Positions 54,128-62,964 are shown, counted from the stretch's first letter. The stretch is DNA of 64,000 bases from an uncultured Tenacibaculum sp. (GCA_947504185.1 CANNGJ010000011.1:1-64000), one strand, 5' to 3'. Notes: generated by a model from the sequence alone, not told the origin. A program made the numbers and translations.

Positions 54128-54832
54128 ATGAAAAATACAATAACCATTTTTAATTTGGCATTAATAGGATGTATTATTATTGGATGCAAACAGAAATCTA
54201 AAAACCTTGAAGTAAAAGATATTAAAAATAACCAAGAATTAATAAACGATATTTCGCAACTAGTTGATAGTCTATATACTGTGGACCAAAATATTCAGTT
54301 AGCACATATTGAAGCTATTCAAAGTGGAAAAAAGGAAAAAATAAAAGAACTGGCTTTAGAACAAAAAAGGACTTTTAAAAGACATATTCCTATCTTAAAA
54401 GAAATCTATAACCAAATAGGATATCCAACTATTGAGCGCGTTGGGAAAGAAAGCTCTACAAAATTCTTTACCATGATTCAACATGCAGGCGCAGATGTAG
54501 CGTTTCAAGAAATGATGTTAGATATTATTTCTACTGAAGTAAAAAAAGGAAATGTAAATGGAAAGGATTTTGCATTCTTAACAGATAGAGTAAAACTTGT
54601 ACAACAACAAGTACAAGTTTATGGAACACAGGTAGAATTTAATACAACATTAGGGCAAGTTTATCCAAAACCTTTAATCGATAGTATAAATGTTAATACA
54701 CGTAGAAAAGAAATTGGACTTAAACCTTTAGAAAACTATTTAAATAAAGTTATTAAAATGCATTTTAAAATGAATAAGGCACACTATGATAAAATTGGTA
54801 TTCTTGAACCAAAATTATATCCTGTAAATTGA
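54128..54832 (+). CDS. DUF6624-like lipoprotein
   Basis: The 234-residue protein has a lipoprotein signal (ALIGCIIIGCKQK). The mature part is mainly helical. The pattern FFTMIQHAG..VAFQEMMLD, VQVYGTQVEFNTTLGQVYPKPLIDSINVN and RRKEIGLKPLENYL matches DUF6624. The conserved QHA, YGTQ and RR.EIGL suggest an enzyme-like pocket, but no activity is known. It lies in the LytTR cluster, 11 bp after the YceI gene. Confidence 0.85.
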   Translation: MKNTITIFNLALIGCIIIGCKQKSKNLEVKDIKNNQELINDISQLVDSLYTVDQNIQLAHIEAIQSGKKEKIKELALEQKRTFKRHIPILKEIYNQIGYPTIERVGKESSTKFFTMIQHAGADVAFQEMMLDIISTEVKKGNVNGKDFAFLTDRVKLVQQQVQVYGTQVEFNTTLGQVYPKPLIDSINVNTRRKEIGLKPLENYLNKVIKMHFKMNKAHYDKIGILEPKLYPVN

Positions 54833-55662
54833 AAACCTATTTTCTCATATTGTTTATAGCACTATTTGCTCTAGGGTGTAATCAAGTATCTGTAGAAAAA
54901 AAAGTAGATAAAAAGACTCAAAATAAAATCATTGATAGATATTTAAAAAAAGGAGCTTGGCAACATCACTATTTAACTAAAGAATGGGAAGAATGGATTG
55001 ACAAAGGGTTAAAAGAAGATTCAACAATCGCTTATCTGTGGCAACAAAAAGCATTACCATATTGGAAGCAAACAAAGTATTCACAAGCTATACAATTCTA
55101 CGATAAAGCCGTTCAATATGATCGGCAAAAATGGTTGTCAAGATTAGGGTTTTTGAAATGTATTTTTGCTAAAAACTATAATGATGCCTTAATAGATTTA
55201 ATAACATACAAAAAAGAGTTTGGTACAACTTACGAGCAAGACCACTCTCTTGAGTTTTATATGGCACTTTGCTATTTACAGTTAAATCAATATGATAATG
55301 CATTAGTTTTACTCAAAGAAACGATTGGTAAAGAAGAAATCGAACACGGAACAACTTGGGTACATTATCTAGATAGATTTTATTTGGCAATCACATATTA
55401 TGAGCTTAATGATTATGAAAAAGCGATTACCGAATTTGATAAGGTACTAAAAGAATATCCAACATTTTCAGATGCACAATATTATAAAAGTCTCTGCTTA
55501 AAATATATTGATAAGTACGAGGAAGCAAAACTATTAATGTCTAAAGGAAAGTTGAACTATGAAAACGGAAATTCTTTTAATGAAGATTCTTCTACTCACG
55601 AAACTTATCCCTATCAGGTTACTTGGCAATGGAAAGCATCCAAATCTTTATTAAAGTTATAA
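54829..55662 (+). CDS. TPR lipoprotein
   Basis: The 277-residue protein has a TTG start that overlaps the preceding stop (TTGA) and a lipoprotein signal (FLILFIALFALGCNQ, cysteine 17). About four tetratricopeptide repeats are seen between residues 65 and 235 (YSQAIQFYDKAVQYD, YDNALVLLKETIG, YEKAITEFDKVLKEYP). It probably acts as a periplasmic scaffold. It belongs to the LytTR cluster. Confidence 0.86.
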   Translation: MKTYFLILFIALFALGCNQVSVEKKVDKKTQNKIIDRYLKKGAWQHHYLTKEWEEWIDKGLKEDSTIAYLWQQKALPYWKQTKYSQAIQFYDKAVQYDRQKWLSRLGFLKCIFAKNYNDALIDLITYKKEFGTTYEQDHSLEFYMALCYLQLNQYDNALVLLKETIGKEEIEHGTTWVHYLDRFYLAITYYELNDYEKAITEFDKVLKEYPTFSDAQYYKSLCLKYIDKYEEAKLLMSKGKLNYENGNSFNEDSSTHETYPYQVTWQWKASKSLLKL

Positions 55663-55664
55663 TT

Positions 55665-56555
55665 ATGAAATCATTGATTTTACGAATTGTAATTAGTTCA
55701 ATATCTATTTTCTTGTCTTGTTGCATAGGCAGGAATAACGGAAATACGTTACCTCACGGTAATTCACCTTTTGATTATTGTGCTGAGTTTAATAAAGATC
55801 AATTCATTTCTATGGATTCAATATTTGTAGAAACGGCAGATGAATTGAGAAATCAACTTCGAAACAATAGAATATTAATTCTTAAAAACAAGAAATACGA
55901 GTTAGAATCCACTCTACAAATAGACAATATTGAAAATCTGAAGATAGTTGGGGCTAAAACCTCAGTATTGATTACTTCTGAACAAAACTTTACCGTTCTT
56001 AAATTGTTGAATTCAAAAAATATTTCGATAGAAAATATTAAAATTGGACACTTCAGAAACCAAGAACATACGGGAGAACAGGGAGTTCTTCGAATCGAAC
56101 ATTCCTCGCAAATAAATATATTGAACTGCAAAATTTCAGGAGCAGGCACCTTTGGATTGATTACAAAGGATGTGTGTAATCTGAAATTTGAAGATTCAGA
56201 AATAACAAAATGTACAGCATTGATATTTGAATTAGATAAGAGTCGAAAAATTGAATTTAAGAATTCCAAATTCCAAGATAATAGATTGGCAATATCGGTT
56301 CTTGGTGGCTTTACAAATTCAACAAAAGAAGTAACTTTTTTGGGTTGTGAATTTTTGAATAATCAACCAGTAATAAGTGGAAATCCAGCATTTAACTTTA
56401 ATAACAATTTTCAAAACTTTGAAGAAAAGATAATATTTAGGAATTGTACATTTAAGAACAATAAAGGTTATAAATGGTATGGGGAGAAAATCAAACTTGA
56501 AAATTGTAAAATTGATTCATCAGATTTCATTGGAATACATTGGAAAAAACAGTAA
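55665..56555 (+). CDS. Right-handed parallel beta-helix lipoprotein
   Basis: The 296-residue protein has a lipoprotein-type signal (VISSISIFLSCCIG) and then a repeated pattern typical of parallel beta-helices: 'xxxNxxIxNxxI' turns such as LLNSKNISIENIKIG, SSQINILNCKISG and KFEDSEITKCTA. There is a disorder-prone N-rich stretch before it. I chose the ATG at 55665, right at the signal; a longer frame starts inside the TPR gene. The catalytic residues of polysaccharide lyases are not evident. Last gene of the LytTR cluster. Confidence 0.82.
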   Translation: MKSLILRIVISSISIFLSCCIGRNNGNTLPHGNSPFDYCAEFNKDQFISMDSIFVETADELRNQLRNNRILILKNKKYELESTLQIDNIENLKIVGAKTSVLITSEQNFTVLKLLNSKNISIENIKIGHFRNQEHTGEQGVLRIEHSSQINILNCKISGAGTFGLITKDVCNLKFEDSEITKCTALIFELDKSRKIEFKNSKFQDNRLAISVLGGFTNSTKEVTFLGCEFLNNQPVISGNPAFNFNNNFQNFEEKIIFRNCTFKNNKGYKWYGEKIKLENCKIDSSDFIGIHWKKQ

Positions 56556-56611
56556 CTGTCCGTCAGATTAAGCTTCATTCATTACATATTACCTTTTTTA
56601 TAACAATTTAG

Positions 56612-57802
56612 TCAATTACTTCTTACCAATCTAAAGCCTACATGCTGCATACCACTATCTGGTGTAAGTCTCATTCGGCGTGCATTACGATATCCAGAAC
56701 ACCAACTATCATTACATAAAAAAGAACCTCCTCTAACTACCTTATTGGTTGCTTGCTGATTGTATATTTCCAAACTTTTTACAGGACCTTGAGGATTCTT
56801 GGCTATACGATTTGCATCTAAAAGTTCTTTGTAATATAATGGACTATACCAATCATTGGTCCACTCCCAAACATTACCTGAAATATCATATAGACCGTAG
56901 TTGTTTGGGGGAAATGATTTTACTGGGCTGGTAAATTGAAAACCATCTTCGGCAGTATTCTTATAAGGGAAATTGCCTTGTAGAAAATTACCTTTATACG
57001 ATGTGTCTTCAAAAAGCTTTTCATTACCCCATGGATACATTTTGTTTTTTTTTCCTCCTCGCATGGCATACTCGTATTCTGCTTCTGTTGGCAGTCGTTT
57101 ATCTACCCATTTAGCATACGCCATGGCATCGTACCAAGAAACTTGGGCAACAGGATGGTTTAACAATGCATTAAGGTTAGATGTTTTTCCGTTGGGATTT
57201 TTCCATGAAGCTCCTTTAACAAAAGACCACCAGTTAGCAAGATTATCTTTTAAAGCATTTTTATTGGCATAATGAAAGACTAAAGCTCCTGCTTTTAAAG
57301 CATCGCCATCGGGTTTAGGGGTTCCTGCTGGTGCTTGCTTTTTAAGTTCTTCCCAATCGATATCAAACTCTGCTACAGTTTTATAGCCTGTTGCTTCTAC
57401 AAATTCTAAAAACTGACCAATAGTAACCTCGTGTTCATCCATGTAAAAACTAGATACTTCTACTTGATGTTTTGGCATTTCGTCACCTTGCGGAAGTGCA
57501 GTTTTTGGCATGCTTTTAAAACCTTCTAGAACATCTCCTCCCATTTTAAATACACCTCCCTTTATTAATACCATACCTGAATAGGATTTGGCATGTGTTT
57601 TAGATGTAGGAATATTATCAATTATAGTTAGAAATTTTGTGTCTAAATAATTTTTTCCTAAAAGCGAATTAGTATCTATACAACCTATTGAGTAACCAAT
57701 TTTATCGGCTTCTTCGAGTTGTTTTTTTGATTCGTTTTTACATCCTAAAAACAAAAATAACAGACCTATAAATACTAATTTTAAATTAAGAAATTTGCAC
57801 AT
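56612..57802 (-). CDS. Lipid-anchored formylglycine-generating enzyme (SUMF1 type)
   Basis: This 396-residue protein has a lipoprotein signal (GLLFLFLGCKNES) and a full FGE domain (GGVFKMGGD near 85, NVWEWTNDW near 300). The active-site pair is present: in GGSFLCNDSWCSGYR, cysteines at about 363 and 368 match the two copper-binding cysteines of SUMF1. It oxidises the sulfatase cysteine to formylglycine with O2. The arylsulfatase three genes upstream on the same strand carries a matching motif, so the pair is presumably functional. Confidence 0.9.
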   Translation of the reverse strand: MCKFLNLKLVFIGLLFLFLGCKNESKKQLEEADKIGYSIGCIDTNSLLGKNYLDTKFLTIIDNIPTSKTHAKSYSGMVLIKGGVFKMGGDVLEGFKSMPKTALPQGDEMPKHQVEVSSFYMDEHEVTIGQFLEFVEATGYKTVAEFDIDWEELKKQAPAGTPKPDGDALKAGALVFHYANKNALKDNLANWWSFVKGASWKNPNGKTSNLNALLNHPVAQVSWYDAMAYAKWVDKRLPTEAEYEYAMRGGKKNKMYPWGNEKLFEDTSYKGNFLQGNFPYKNTAEDGFQFTSPVKSFPPNNYGLYDISGNVWEWTNDWYSPLYYKELLDANRIAKNPQGPVKSLEIYNQQATNKVVRGGSFLCNDSWCSGYRNARRMRLTPDSGMQHVGFRLVRSN

Positions 57803-57824
57803 GTTATTTTAACTCTTTAAATAG

Positions 57825-58562
57825 TTATGGGGTTTCTTCTAAATTCTTTTTAGCCAACTCCTCTGTAATAAAAGGCAGACTAATATGTATAGAGAAGTAA
57901 TTACTTTTATTATTTCCGCTAAATAGTGCGTCTTCAAATACATCTGTAAACCCTTGATAATATCTTAAATTAAGCATCAGCCCTTTCCCTTTGTTCCCAG
58001 TTTTAAAATAATATCCTAAATTGAACAAAGCACCATAATTTGTTTTATTAATTTGAGGTTTAACATCTTGCGTAAAATCTCCTAGCTCTCCTTTATAAGT
58101 AATTGAAGCATTTTGCCTAAATGAAATTTGAGGTGCAGCACCTATTCTAAAACCTGAATTATTGAATTGATAATAAACAAAAGCATTAACATCAATGTAT
58201 TTTACTAACAAATCTGCACTTACATTTTGATAAAGTGCATTTAAATTAGAATCATTTGTATTTAAAGTAAAAGACTCTAGTTTGGCAGTTCTTTTAGAAA
58301 GAAAATATGCTGTTGGACTAATATACCAGTTTTCTGATAGTTTAACATTACCAGCAATGCCAAAATTAATTCCTGAATTTGAAGAGAGGTTTTCAATATT
58401 GCTAAAGTTATTAAAAGGTACGCCCAACTCTAAACTAAGATTAAATTTCTCTGATGCTACTTTATCACCAAAAATAGCAGCCAAAATAGCTGCTTGTGAA
58501 AAAGCCGTTTGAGATGTTATCATTAAAAGGAAACATAGTACTATTTTTATAACTATTTTCAT
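57825..58562 (-). CDS. Outer-membrane beta-barrel protein
   Basis: The 245-residue protein has a signal peptide (ending AFSQA, near 25) and about eight to ten amphipathic strands with aromatic ends (SLELGVPFNNF, GIAGNVKLSENWYISPTAYFLSKR, AFVYYQFNNSGFRIGAAPQISF, GYYFKTGNKGKGLMLNLRYYQGF). I chose the ATG at 58562 because it starts the signal peptide. Possibly an OmpW/OmpA-like barrel; the substrate is unknown. It lies between the HAD and FGE genes. Confidence 0.8.
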   Translation of the reverse strand: MKIVIKIVLCFLLMITSQTAFSQAAILAAIFGDKVASEKFNLSLELGVPFNNFSNIENLSSNSGINFGIAGNVKLSENWYISPTAYFLSKRTAKLESFTLNTNDSNLNALYQNVSADLLVKYIDVNAFVYYQFNNSGFRIGAAPQISFRQNASITYKGELGDFTQDVKPQINKTNYGALFNLGYYFKTGNKGKGLMLNLRYYQGFTDVFEDALFSGNNKSNYFSIHISLPFITEELAKKNLEETP

Positions 58563-58572
58563 TTTTAAGATT

Positions 58573-59595
58573 TTATTTAGTTTTATATACAACTTTCCAA
58601 TCTTTTTCTATATCAACAATTGTCCATTTCTTTTCAATAGCTTCATCTAAAGCTTCACCTAATTTTCCTGCAATGGTCTTTCTATCGTAAGCAAACTCTC
58701 TAATACTATCTGTGTGGTGTACCAATAGCTTAAAAGACGGGTAGGTATTACTATCCGTAAATTGTAACATCTCTAAATCTCCATCTGAATTACCCGCAGC
58801 AAAAACTGGTTTTTTCCCAATAAAAGTATGGATGTTTTCAACCTTAACTTCCCTATCATTTATACTTTGTATCAAGGGCATTCGCTTTAAGGTAACATTT
58901 CCTGTACTATCTATGCTAAATTGTGTTTTAAGACTACTCCCTATAATTTGCTCTTTAGGTACGCCATAGACTTCTGGTGCCCAAACTCTCATAAAGTCTT
59001 GCCCGCCAGCAGATACGATATAAACCTTAAAATCGTTTTCTTTTAGATATTTTATTAGGTCTATCATAGGTTGATACGCCAACTCTGTAAAGTATTTGTC
59101 TAAAACAGGATGCTTTGCCGTTTTTAACCATTTTTGAACTGATTGCTCAAACTCTTCAGAAGTTATACCGGCATGTGTTGCCATAACCAAGGTCATTAAA
59201 CCTTTCGTTCCTGATTTTTTTAAGGTTACCAAATCATTTTCTAATGCAGCTTTAAAAGGTTGAGTAACTTTCCATTGTGGGTTATCTTTTTTCATTTTAT
59301 GCAACCTATCTATAAGATATAGAAACTGGAAGTACACAGGCTGTTCACTCCATAGTGTGCCATCATTATCAAAAACAGCTATACGGTCTTTTTTAGGAAT
59401 AAAACCTGCATTATTCTTATTTGTAACTTGAGAAACAAAATCTATAATGGCCTTTTTATTTTGCGTATTATTCCAAGATTCTAAAATAGGAATATGAGTT
59501 ATAAAATCATTTTTATTTTTTACTTCTTTTTTGCAAGAATAGAAAAGCAAGAAGGATATAATCAACAGTATGGTGTATCTGTATGAAAATTTCAT
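58573..59595 (-). CDS. HAD-family phosphatase lipoprotein
   Basis: The 340-residue protein has a lipoprotein signal (LLIISFLLFYSCKKE, cysteine 21) and a phosphoserine-phosphatase-like HAD domain. Motif I is FDNDGTLW with D76 and D78, motif II is in YIVSAGGQDF near 205, and motif IV is FAAGNSDGDLEML near 278. It is therefore an exported phosphatase. Its partner genes are the arylsulfatase upstream and FGE downstream, so it could act on a phosphorylated or sulfated substrate in the periplasm. Confidence 0.88.
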   Translation of the reverse strand: MKFSYRYTILLIISFLLFYSCKKEVKNKNDFITHIPILESWNNTQNKKAIIDFVSQVTNKNNAGFIPKKDRIAVFDNDGTLWSEQPVYFQFLYLIDRLHKMKKDNPQWKVTQPFKAALENDLVTLKKSGTKGLMTLVMATHAGITSEEFEQSVQKWLKTAKHPVLDKYFTELAYQPMIDLIKYLKENDFKVYIVSAGGQDFMRVWAPEVYGVPKEQIIGSSLKTQFSIDSTGNVTLKRMPLIQSINDREVKVENIHTFIGKKPVFAAGNSDGDLEMLQFTDSNTYPSFKLLVHHTDSIREFAYDRKTIAGKLGEALDEAIEKKWTIVDIEKDWKVVYKTK

Positions 59596-59611
59596 GTTTT
59601 TTGTTATGTAG

Positions 59612-59640
59612 AGAAAGGGAACTTGTTATGTTCCCTTTCT
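59612..59640 (-). terminator. Intercistronic hairpin between sulfatase and HAD genes
   Basis: An 11-bp perfect stem (AGAAAGGGAAC/GTTCCCTTTCT, 7-nt loop) lies 24 bp after the sulfatase stop. On the minus strand the 3' side has no U-tract, so it may stabilise the upstream message rather than terminate it. Confidence 0.55.
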
Positions 59641-59663
59641 TATATTAATTCTCTTTTTTAGTA

Positions 59664-61223
59664 TTAATGACTTGTTGGCTCTGTTAATTTAGACATTACT
59701 TTATCTAAGCTAAAGCTAGCAGCCTTTTGTCTTGGTGGGTATTCTTTAAAAGTGCCTAAAAAACCGCCAACATATTTTTGTGCAGGAACCAATAAATATA
59801 TTCTATCTATCAACCAATCATAATAGGTATTAGAAGTAATTTGTGCTCTTTCATAAGGGTCTCTTCTTAAGTTAAAGATTAATGGAACCCTTAAAGGCGT
59901 AAAAGGATTAGCCCATGCTTCAAGTGTTTGGGCAATTCTTTGCTCTAAAAACACTAACTTCCAATCTCCATATCGTAAAGCCGACAAATCTCCATCATCT
60001 GTAAAATAGAATATTTCATTACGTGGACTTGCCACATTTTGCGGATCTGCTAAATGAGCAGAGATATCATACCCATCTAAATGTATTTTATAATTTCTAC
60101 CTAATGATTTAGATTTATATCCATCTAACAAATCTTCTTTAATATCTTTTTTACCAGCTGCGGCTAAAAAAGTAGGTAACATATCCATGTGATGAACAAT
60201 GCCATTACTAACAGAACCAGGTTTAATTTTACCTGGCCATTTCATAATTGCCGGTACTCTCCAACCACCTTCCCAATTGGTGTTTTTCTCTCCTCTAAAT
60301 GGGGTTGCAGCAGCATCTGGCCATGTATTATAATGAGGTCCATTGTCTGTAGAATAATGTACTATAGTGTTATCTGCTATACCAAGTTCATCTAATAAAT
60401 CAAGGAATTTTCCAATATGCATATCATGTTCTACCATACCATCTCCATATTCATCTTGACCAGAAATACCTCTAAGTTCCTTTTTTACATGTGTTCTAAA
60501 ATGCATTCTTGTTCCACTCCACCAAACAAAAAATGGTTTATCAGCTTTTACAGCATCTCTAATAAATCTCATAGCCTCTTTAGATGTTTCATCATCTACT
60601 GTTTCCATTCTTTTTTTGGTTAATGGTCCTGTATCTTTAATAGAGCCTTTTGCATAAGAATGAATGACTCCTCTAGGTCCAAATGTTTCTTTAAAAGTTC
60701 GTCCATCCGGCATAATAAAATCTGCTGGATAGTCTTCATTTTCAGGCTCTTCTTCGGCATTAAGGTGGTAAAGATTTCCAAAAAATTCATCAAAACCATG
60801 ATTGGTTGGCAAATGATTGTCTCGATCACCAAGATGATTTTTACCAAATTGTCCTGTTATGTAACCTTGATCTTTGATTAAACCTGCAATAGTAGGATCT
60901 GCTTCGTTCATTCCCTCTTTTGCGCCTGGCAATCCAACCTTAGAAAGCCCAGTTCTAAATACGCTTTGCCCCATAATAAATGAGGATCTACCTGCTGTAC
61001 ATGATTGTTCACCATAATAATCGGTAAAAATCATCCCTTCTTTTGCAATACGGTCTATATTAGGCGTATGATATCCCATCATACCTTGTGTATAAGCACT
61101 AATGTTAGAGCGACCAATATCATCGCCCCAAATGACAAGAATGTTTGGTTTTTGGTCTTTTTGCGCGCTTGCTGTCATTAAAAACAACATCAAACAACAC
61201 ATTGTCAGAATTTTTGTTCTCAT
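59664..61223 (-). CDS. Exported arylsulfatase (type I, formylglycine-dependent)
   Basis: This 519-residue protein has a signal peptide (ending TASAQ near 20) and the alkaline-phosphatase superfamily sulfatase fold. The metal site is NILVIWGDDIG; the modification motif is SCTAGRSSF with C75 as the residue oxidised to formylglycine (C-x-A-x-R, a variant of C-x-P-x-R). Later come GQFGKNHLGD, YSTDNGPH and GEKNTNWEGG. The substrate is not known. It is second in the DUF1269-led cluster. Confidence 0.93.
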   Translation of the reverse strand: MRTKILTMCCLMLFLMTASAQKDQKPNILVIWGDDIGRSNISAYTQGMMGYHTPNIDRIAKEGMIFTDYYGEQSCTAGRSSFIMGQSVFRTGLSKVGLPGAKEGMNEADPTIAGLIKDQGYITGQFGKNHLGDRDNHLPTNHGFDEFFGNLYHLNAEEEPENEDYPADFIMPDGRTFKETFGPRGVIHSYAKGSIKDTGPLTKKRMETVDDETSKEAMRFIRDAVKADKPFFVWWSGTRMHFRTHVKKELRGISGQDEYGDGMVEHDMHIGKFLDLLDELGIADNTIVHYSTDNGPHYNTWPDAAATPFRGEKNTNWEGGWRVPAIMKWPGKIKPGSVSNGIVHHMDMLPTFLAAAGKKDIKEDLLDGYKSKSLGRNYKIHLDGYDISAHLADPQNVASPRNEIFYFTDDGDLSALRYGDWKLVFLEQRIAQTLEAWANPFTPLRVPLIFNLRRDPYERAQITSNTYYDWLIDRIYLLVPAQKYVGGFLGTFKEYPPRQKAASFSLDKVMSKLTEPTSH

Positions 61224-61269
61224 AAATTATGGTTTAATTGATTAATATTTAAGTTAAAATTGTTTCAAA

Positions 61270-61947
61270 TTATTTTTTCTTGATTTTCTTTTTGAAAGTT
61301 TCAAACCATTTTTTATAGGCTTTCTTTCGTGTTAAAGCATTTGTCTTTTGTTGTTCTTTTTTAACCCTTCTTTGTTCGTTTAGTTTATCTATCTTTTTCT
61401 GTATTCTTTCTTTTCTATCCTTACTTGCTGCAATGAGATTTTGTTTTGCATCTTCTATACTTTTATCAATATGATTGAGGTTCGTTTGTATAGCATTGTC
61501 CATTTCCTCTACGTCAATACGCTCAATTTTTGCTAGGCTTCCTATGGCAGAATCGATAGGGATTTTCCATTTTTCATAAACATGTGAAATAACCATAGAA
61601 GCTCCATTGGGCATTTTGCGTCCAAACTCATCCAAGATATCTTCTTGTGAACCATGGTTTATTAAATCTCCCGTTGTGCCCAACATAGCTCCATAAGCAG
61701 TTCCCAAAGCAAATCCCACAGGTCCTGCCAATAAACCTATAAGTCCACCAGACAGTGCCCCAACAGCCGTATATTTAAAAGTCATCCCTCTGTCATCCTT
61801 AAGGGTTACCTTGCCATTGGTATCTTTTTCAAGTACATACGTTTCGGCCAATGAGATTTCCCCTTCGCTATTTAATGTTCTTAATTGTTCTATTACCGAA
61901 TAGGCTTCTGACTGGCTTTTTACCAAAAACTTGATTACTCTCTCCAT
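61270..61947 (-). CDS. DUF1269 protein (2 of 2)
   Basis: This 225-residue paralogue aligns end to end with the protein at 49701-50381. Both have the KVIKFLVK..ER/VIKFLVK start, ISLAETYVLEK, the glycine-rich membrane segment, SQEDIL..FGR.MPNGASMVISHVYE, and the basic tail ending KWFETFKKK. It leads the cluster with the arylsulfatase, HAD, barrel and FGE genes, and promoter F lies 54-97 bp upstream. Function unknown. Confidence 0.9.
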   Translation of the reverse strand: MERVIKFLVKSQSEAYSVIEQLRTLNSEGEISLAETYVLEKDTNGKVTLKDDRGMTFKYTAVGALSGGLIGLLAGPVGFALGTAYGAMLGTTGDLINHGSQEDILDEFGRKMPNGASMVISHVYEKWKIPIDSAIGSLAKIERIDVEEMDNAIQTNLNHIDKSIEDAKQNLIAASKDRKERIQKKIDKLNEQRRVKKEQQKTNALTRKKAYKKWFETFKKKIKKK

Positions 61948-62000
61948 TTATATTTGTCGTAGTGAATTTTAATACTACCTGAAAAATCTGTTTTAAAACA

Positions 62001-62044
62001 TAAAAGTAATTTTAAGAAAACCAGATGTTATTGAACTAATTCAA
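62001..62044 (-). promoter_or_regulatory. FNR-like dyad promoter F
   Basis: On the minus strand the dyad TTGAATTAGTTCAA (62044-62031) is followed after exactly 22 bp by TACTTTTA (62008-62001). It faces the DUF1269-sulfatase-HAD-barrel-FGE cluster. Confidence 0.8.
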
Positions 62045-62236
62045 GAAAATAAGTTTGGTTAGAATTAGACTCGTCAATATCTATTGGTAAAAAAAATGAT
62101 ATCTCTTGTTGCCCTTTATTTAAAATGATAACCGCATGGAAAATACATTTTTCAAGGATCTTTAGCATGACATTCAGCTTTTTATTAAAGGAAAGTATTA
62201 GATATATATTTAGAAGTAATTTAAATTTTTTCGTTT

Positions 62237-62462
62237 TTTTGCTGAATTCTTTAAGAGCTATCACGAAGAAAACTAGATAGTTGAACCCTTTCCCGCTTTC
62301 CGTTGCGGTATTGAACAGGTTGAGTAGAAAACGATAGCTGTCCATCCAAGCGTTTGTGCGTTCTATGACATACCCTTCATCATAAAAGTCTTGGGCAAAG
62401 TACTCATCCCTATCGGTATTTCCGTTCCTTTTATTGAAACATGTTGTCCTTGAGGGCATCAA
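62237..62462 (-). pseudogene. C-terminal remnant of an IS5-like DDE transposase
   Basis: About 75 codons read FNKRNGNTDRDEYFAQDF, then IERTNAWMDSYRFLLN and GFNYLVFFVIALKEF, which is the typical C-terminal end of an IS5/IS4-type transposase (the E in 'VIERTNAWMD' is the DDE glutamate). The N-terminal two thirds are missing and the next gene starts 40 bp upstream. Beyond about 62237 the frame continues without homology into promoter F, so that extension is not a real gene. Confidence 0.8.
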
Positions 62463-62502
62463 GGAACCTTATCCAACAATGCTTCTATGCAAAAGAGCTA
62501 GC

Positions 62503-62964
62503 CTAAATACTTATCTTTGTTTTGTTTTTGGTTTGTTTTATTACAAAAGAACTTTGAATATTAGAAATTATATCTAATTGAGAAATTTTGTTTACGATAA
62601 AATCTTGATAATCTTTCATATCATTTAGAACTATTTTTAAAAAAAAGTCATAGGAACCAGCTATAAAGGAAACCTCTACAATTTCGTCAATTGTTTGAGT
62701 ATAACTTTCAAACTTTTTAAAAAATTTATCTTGATGCTTAACCAAAGTTATTTGGCAATATACTATTAAATTTTTGCCTAGAACTTCAGGTTTTACAATA
62801 GCCACGTATTTTTCGATAGCATTATTTGTTTCTAGACGTTTAATGCGTTCATGAGTAGGTGTTATAGAAAGATTTACTTTAGCTGCCAATTGTTTAATTG
62901 ATTGTTTGCTATCCGTTTGTAATTCGTCTATTAATTTTAAATCTATGGTGTCAAATTGATACAT
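62503..62964 (-). CDS. Lrp/AsnC-family transcriptional regulator
   Basis: The 153-residue protein has an N-terminal HTH (DTIDLKLIDELQTDSKQSIKQLAAKVNLSITPTHERIKRLE) and the RAM/Lrp ligand-binding domain (AGSYDFFLKIVLNDMKDYQDF near 105-125). It is divergent from the histidine decarboxylase gene, which is its likely target, by analogy with Lrp proteins next to amino-acid genes. AT-rich dyads lie in the 174-bp gap. Confidence 0.93.
   Translation of the reverse strand: MYQFDTIDLKLIDELQTDSKQSIKQLAAKVNLSITPTHERIKRLETNNAIEKYVAIVKPEVLGKNLIVYCQITLVKHQDKFFKKFESYTQTIDEIVEVSFIAGSYDFFLKIVLNDMKDYQDFIVNKISQLDIISNIQSSFVIKQTKNKTKISI

Noticed and set aside
55853..56269. Minus-strand 138-codon frame over the beta-helix gene
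   Set aside because: It is antisense to a gene with signal peptide and repeats and shows no independent signal.
62028..62236. Reading frame extension after the transposase remnant
   Set aside because: It has no transposase similarity and runs into promoter F, so it is a chance open frame.
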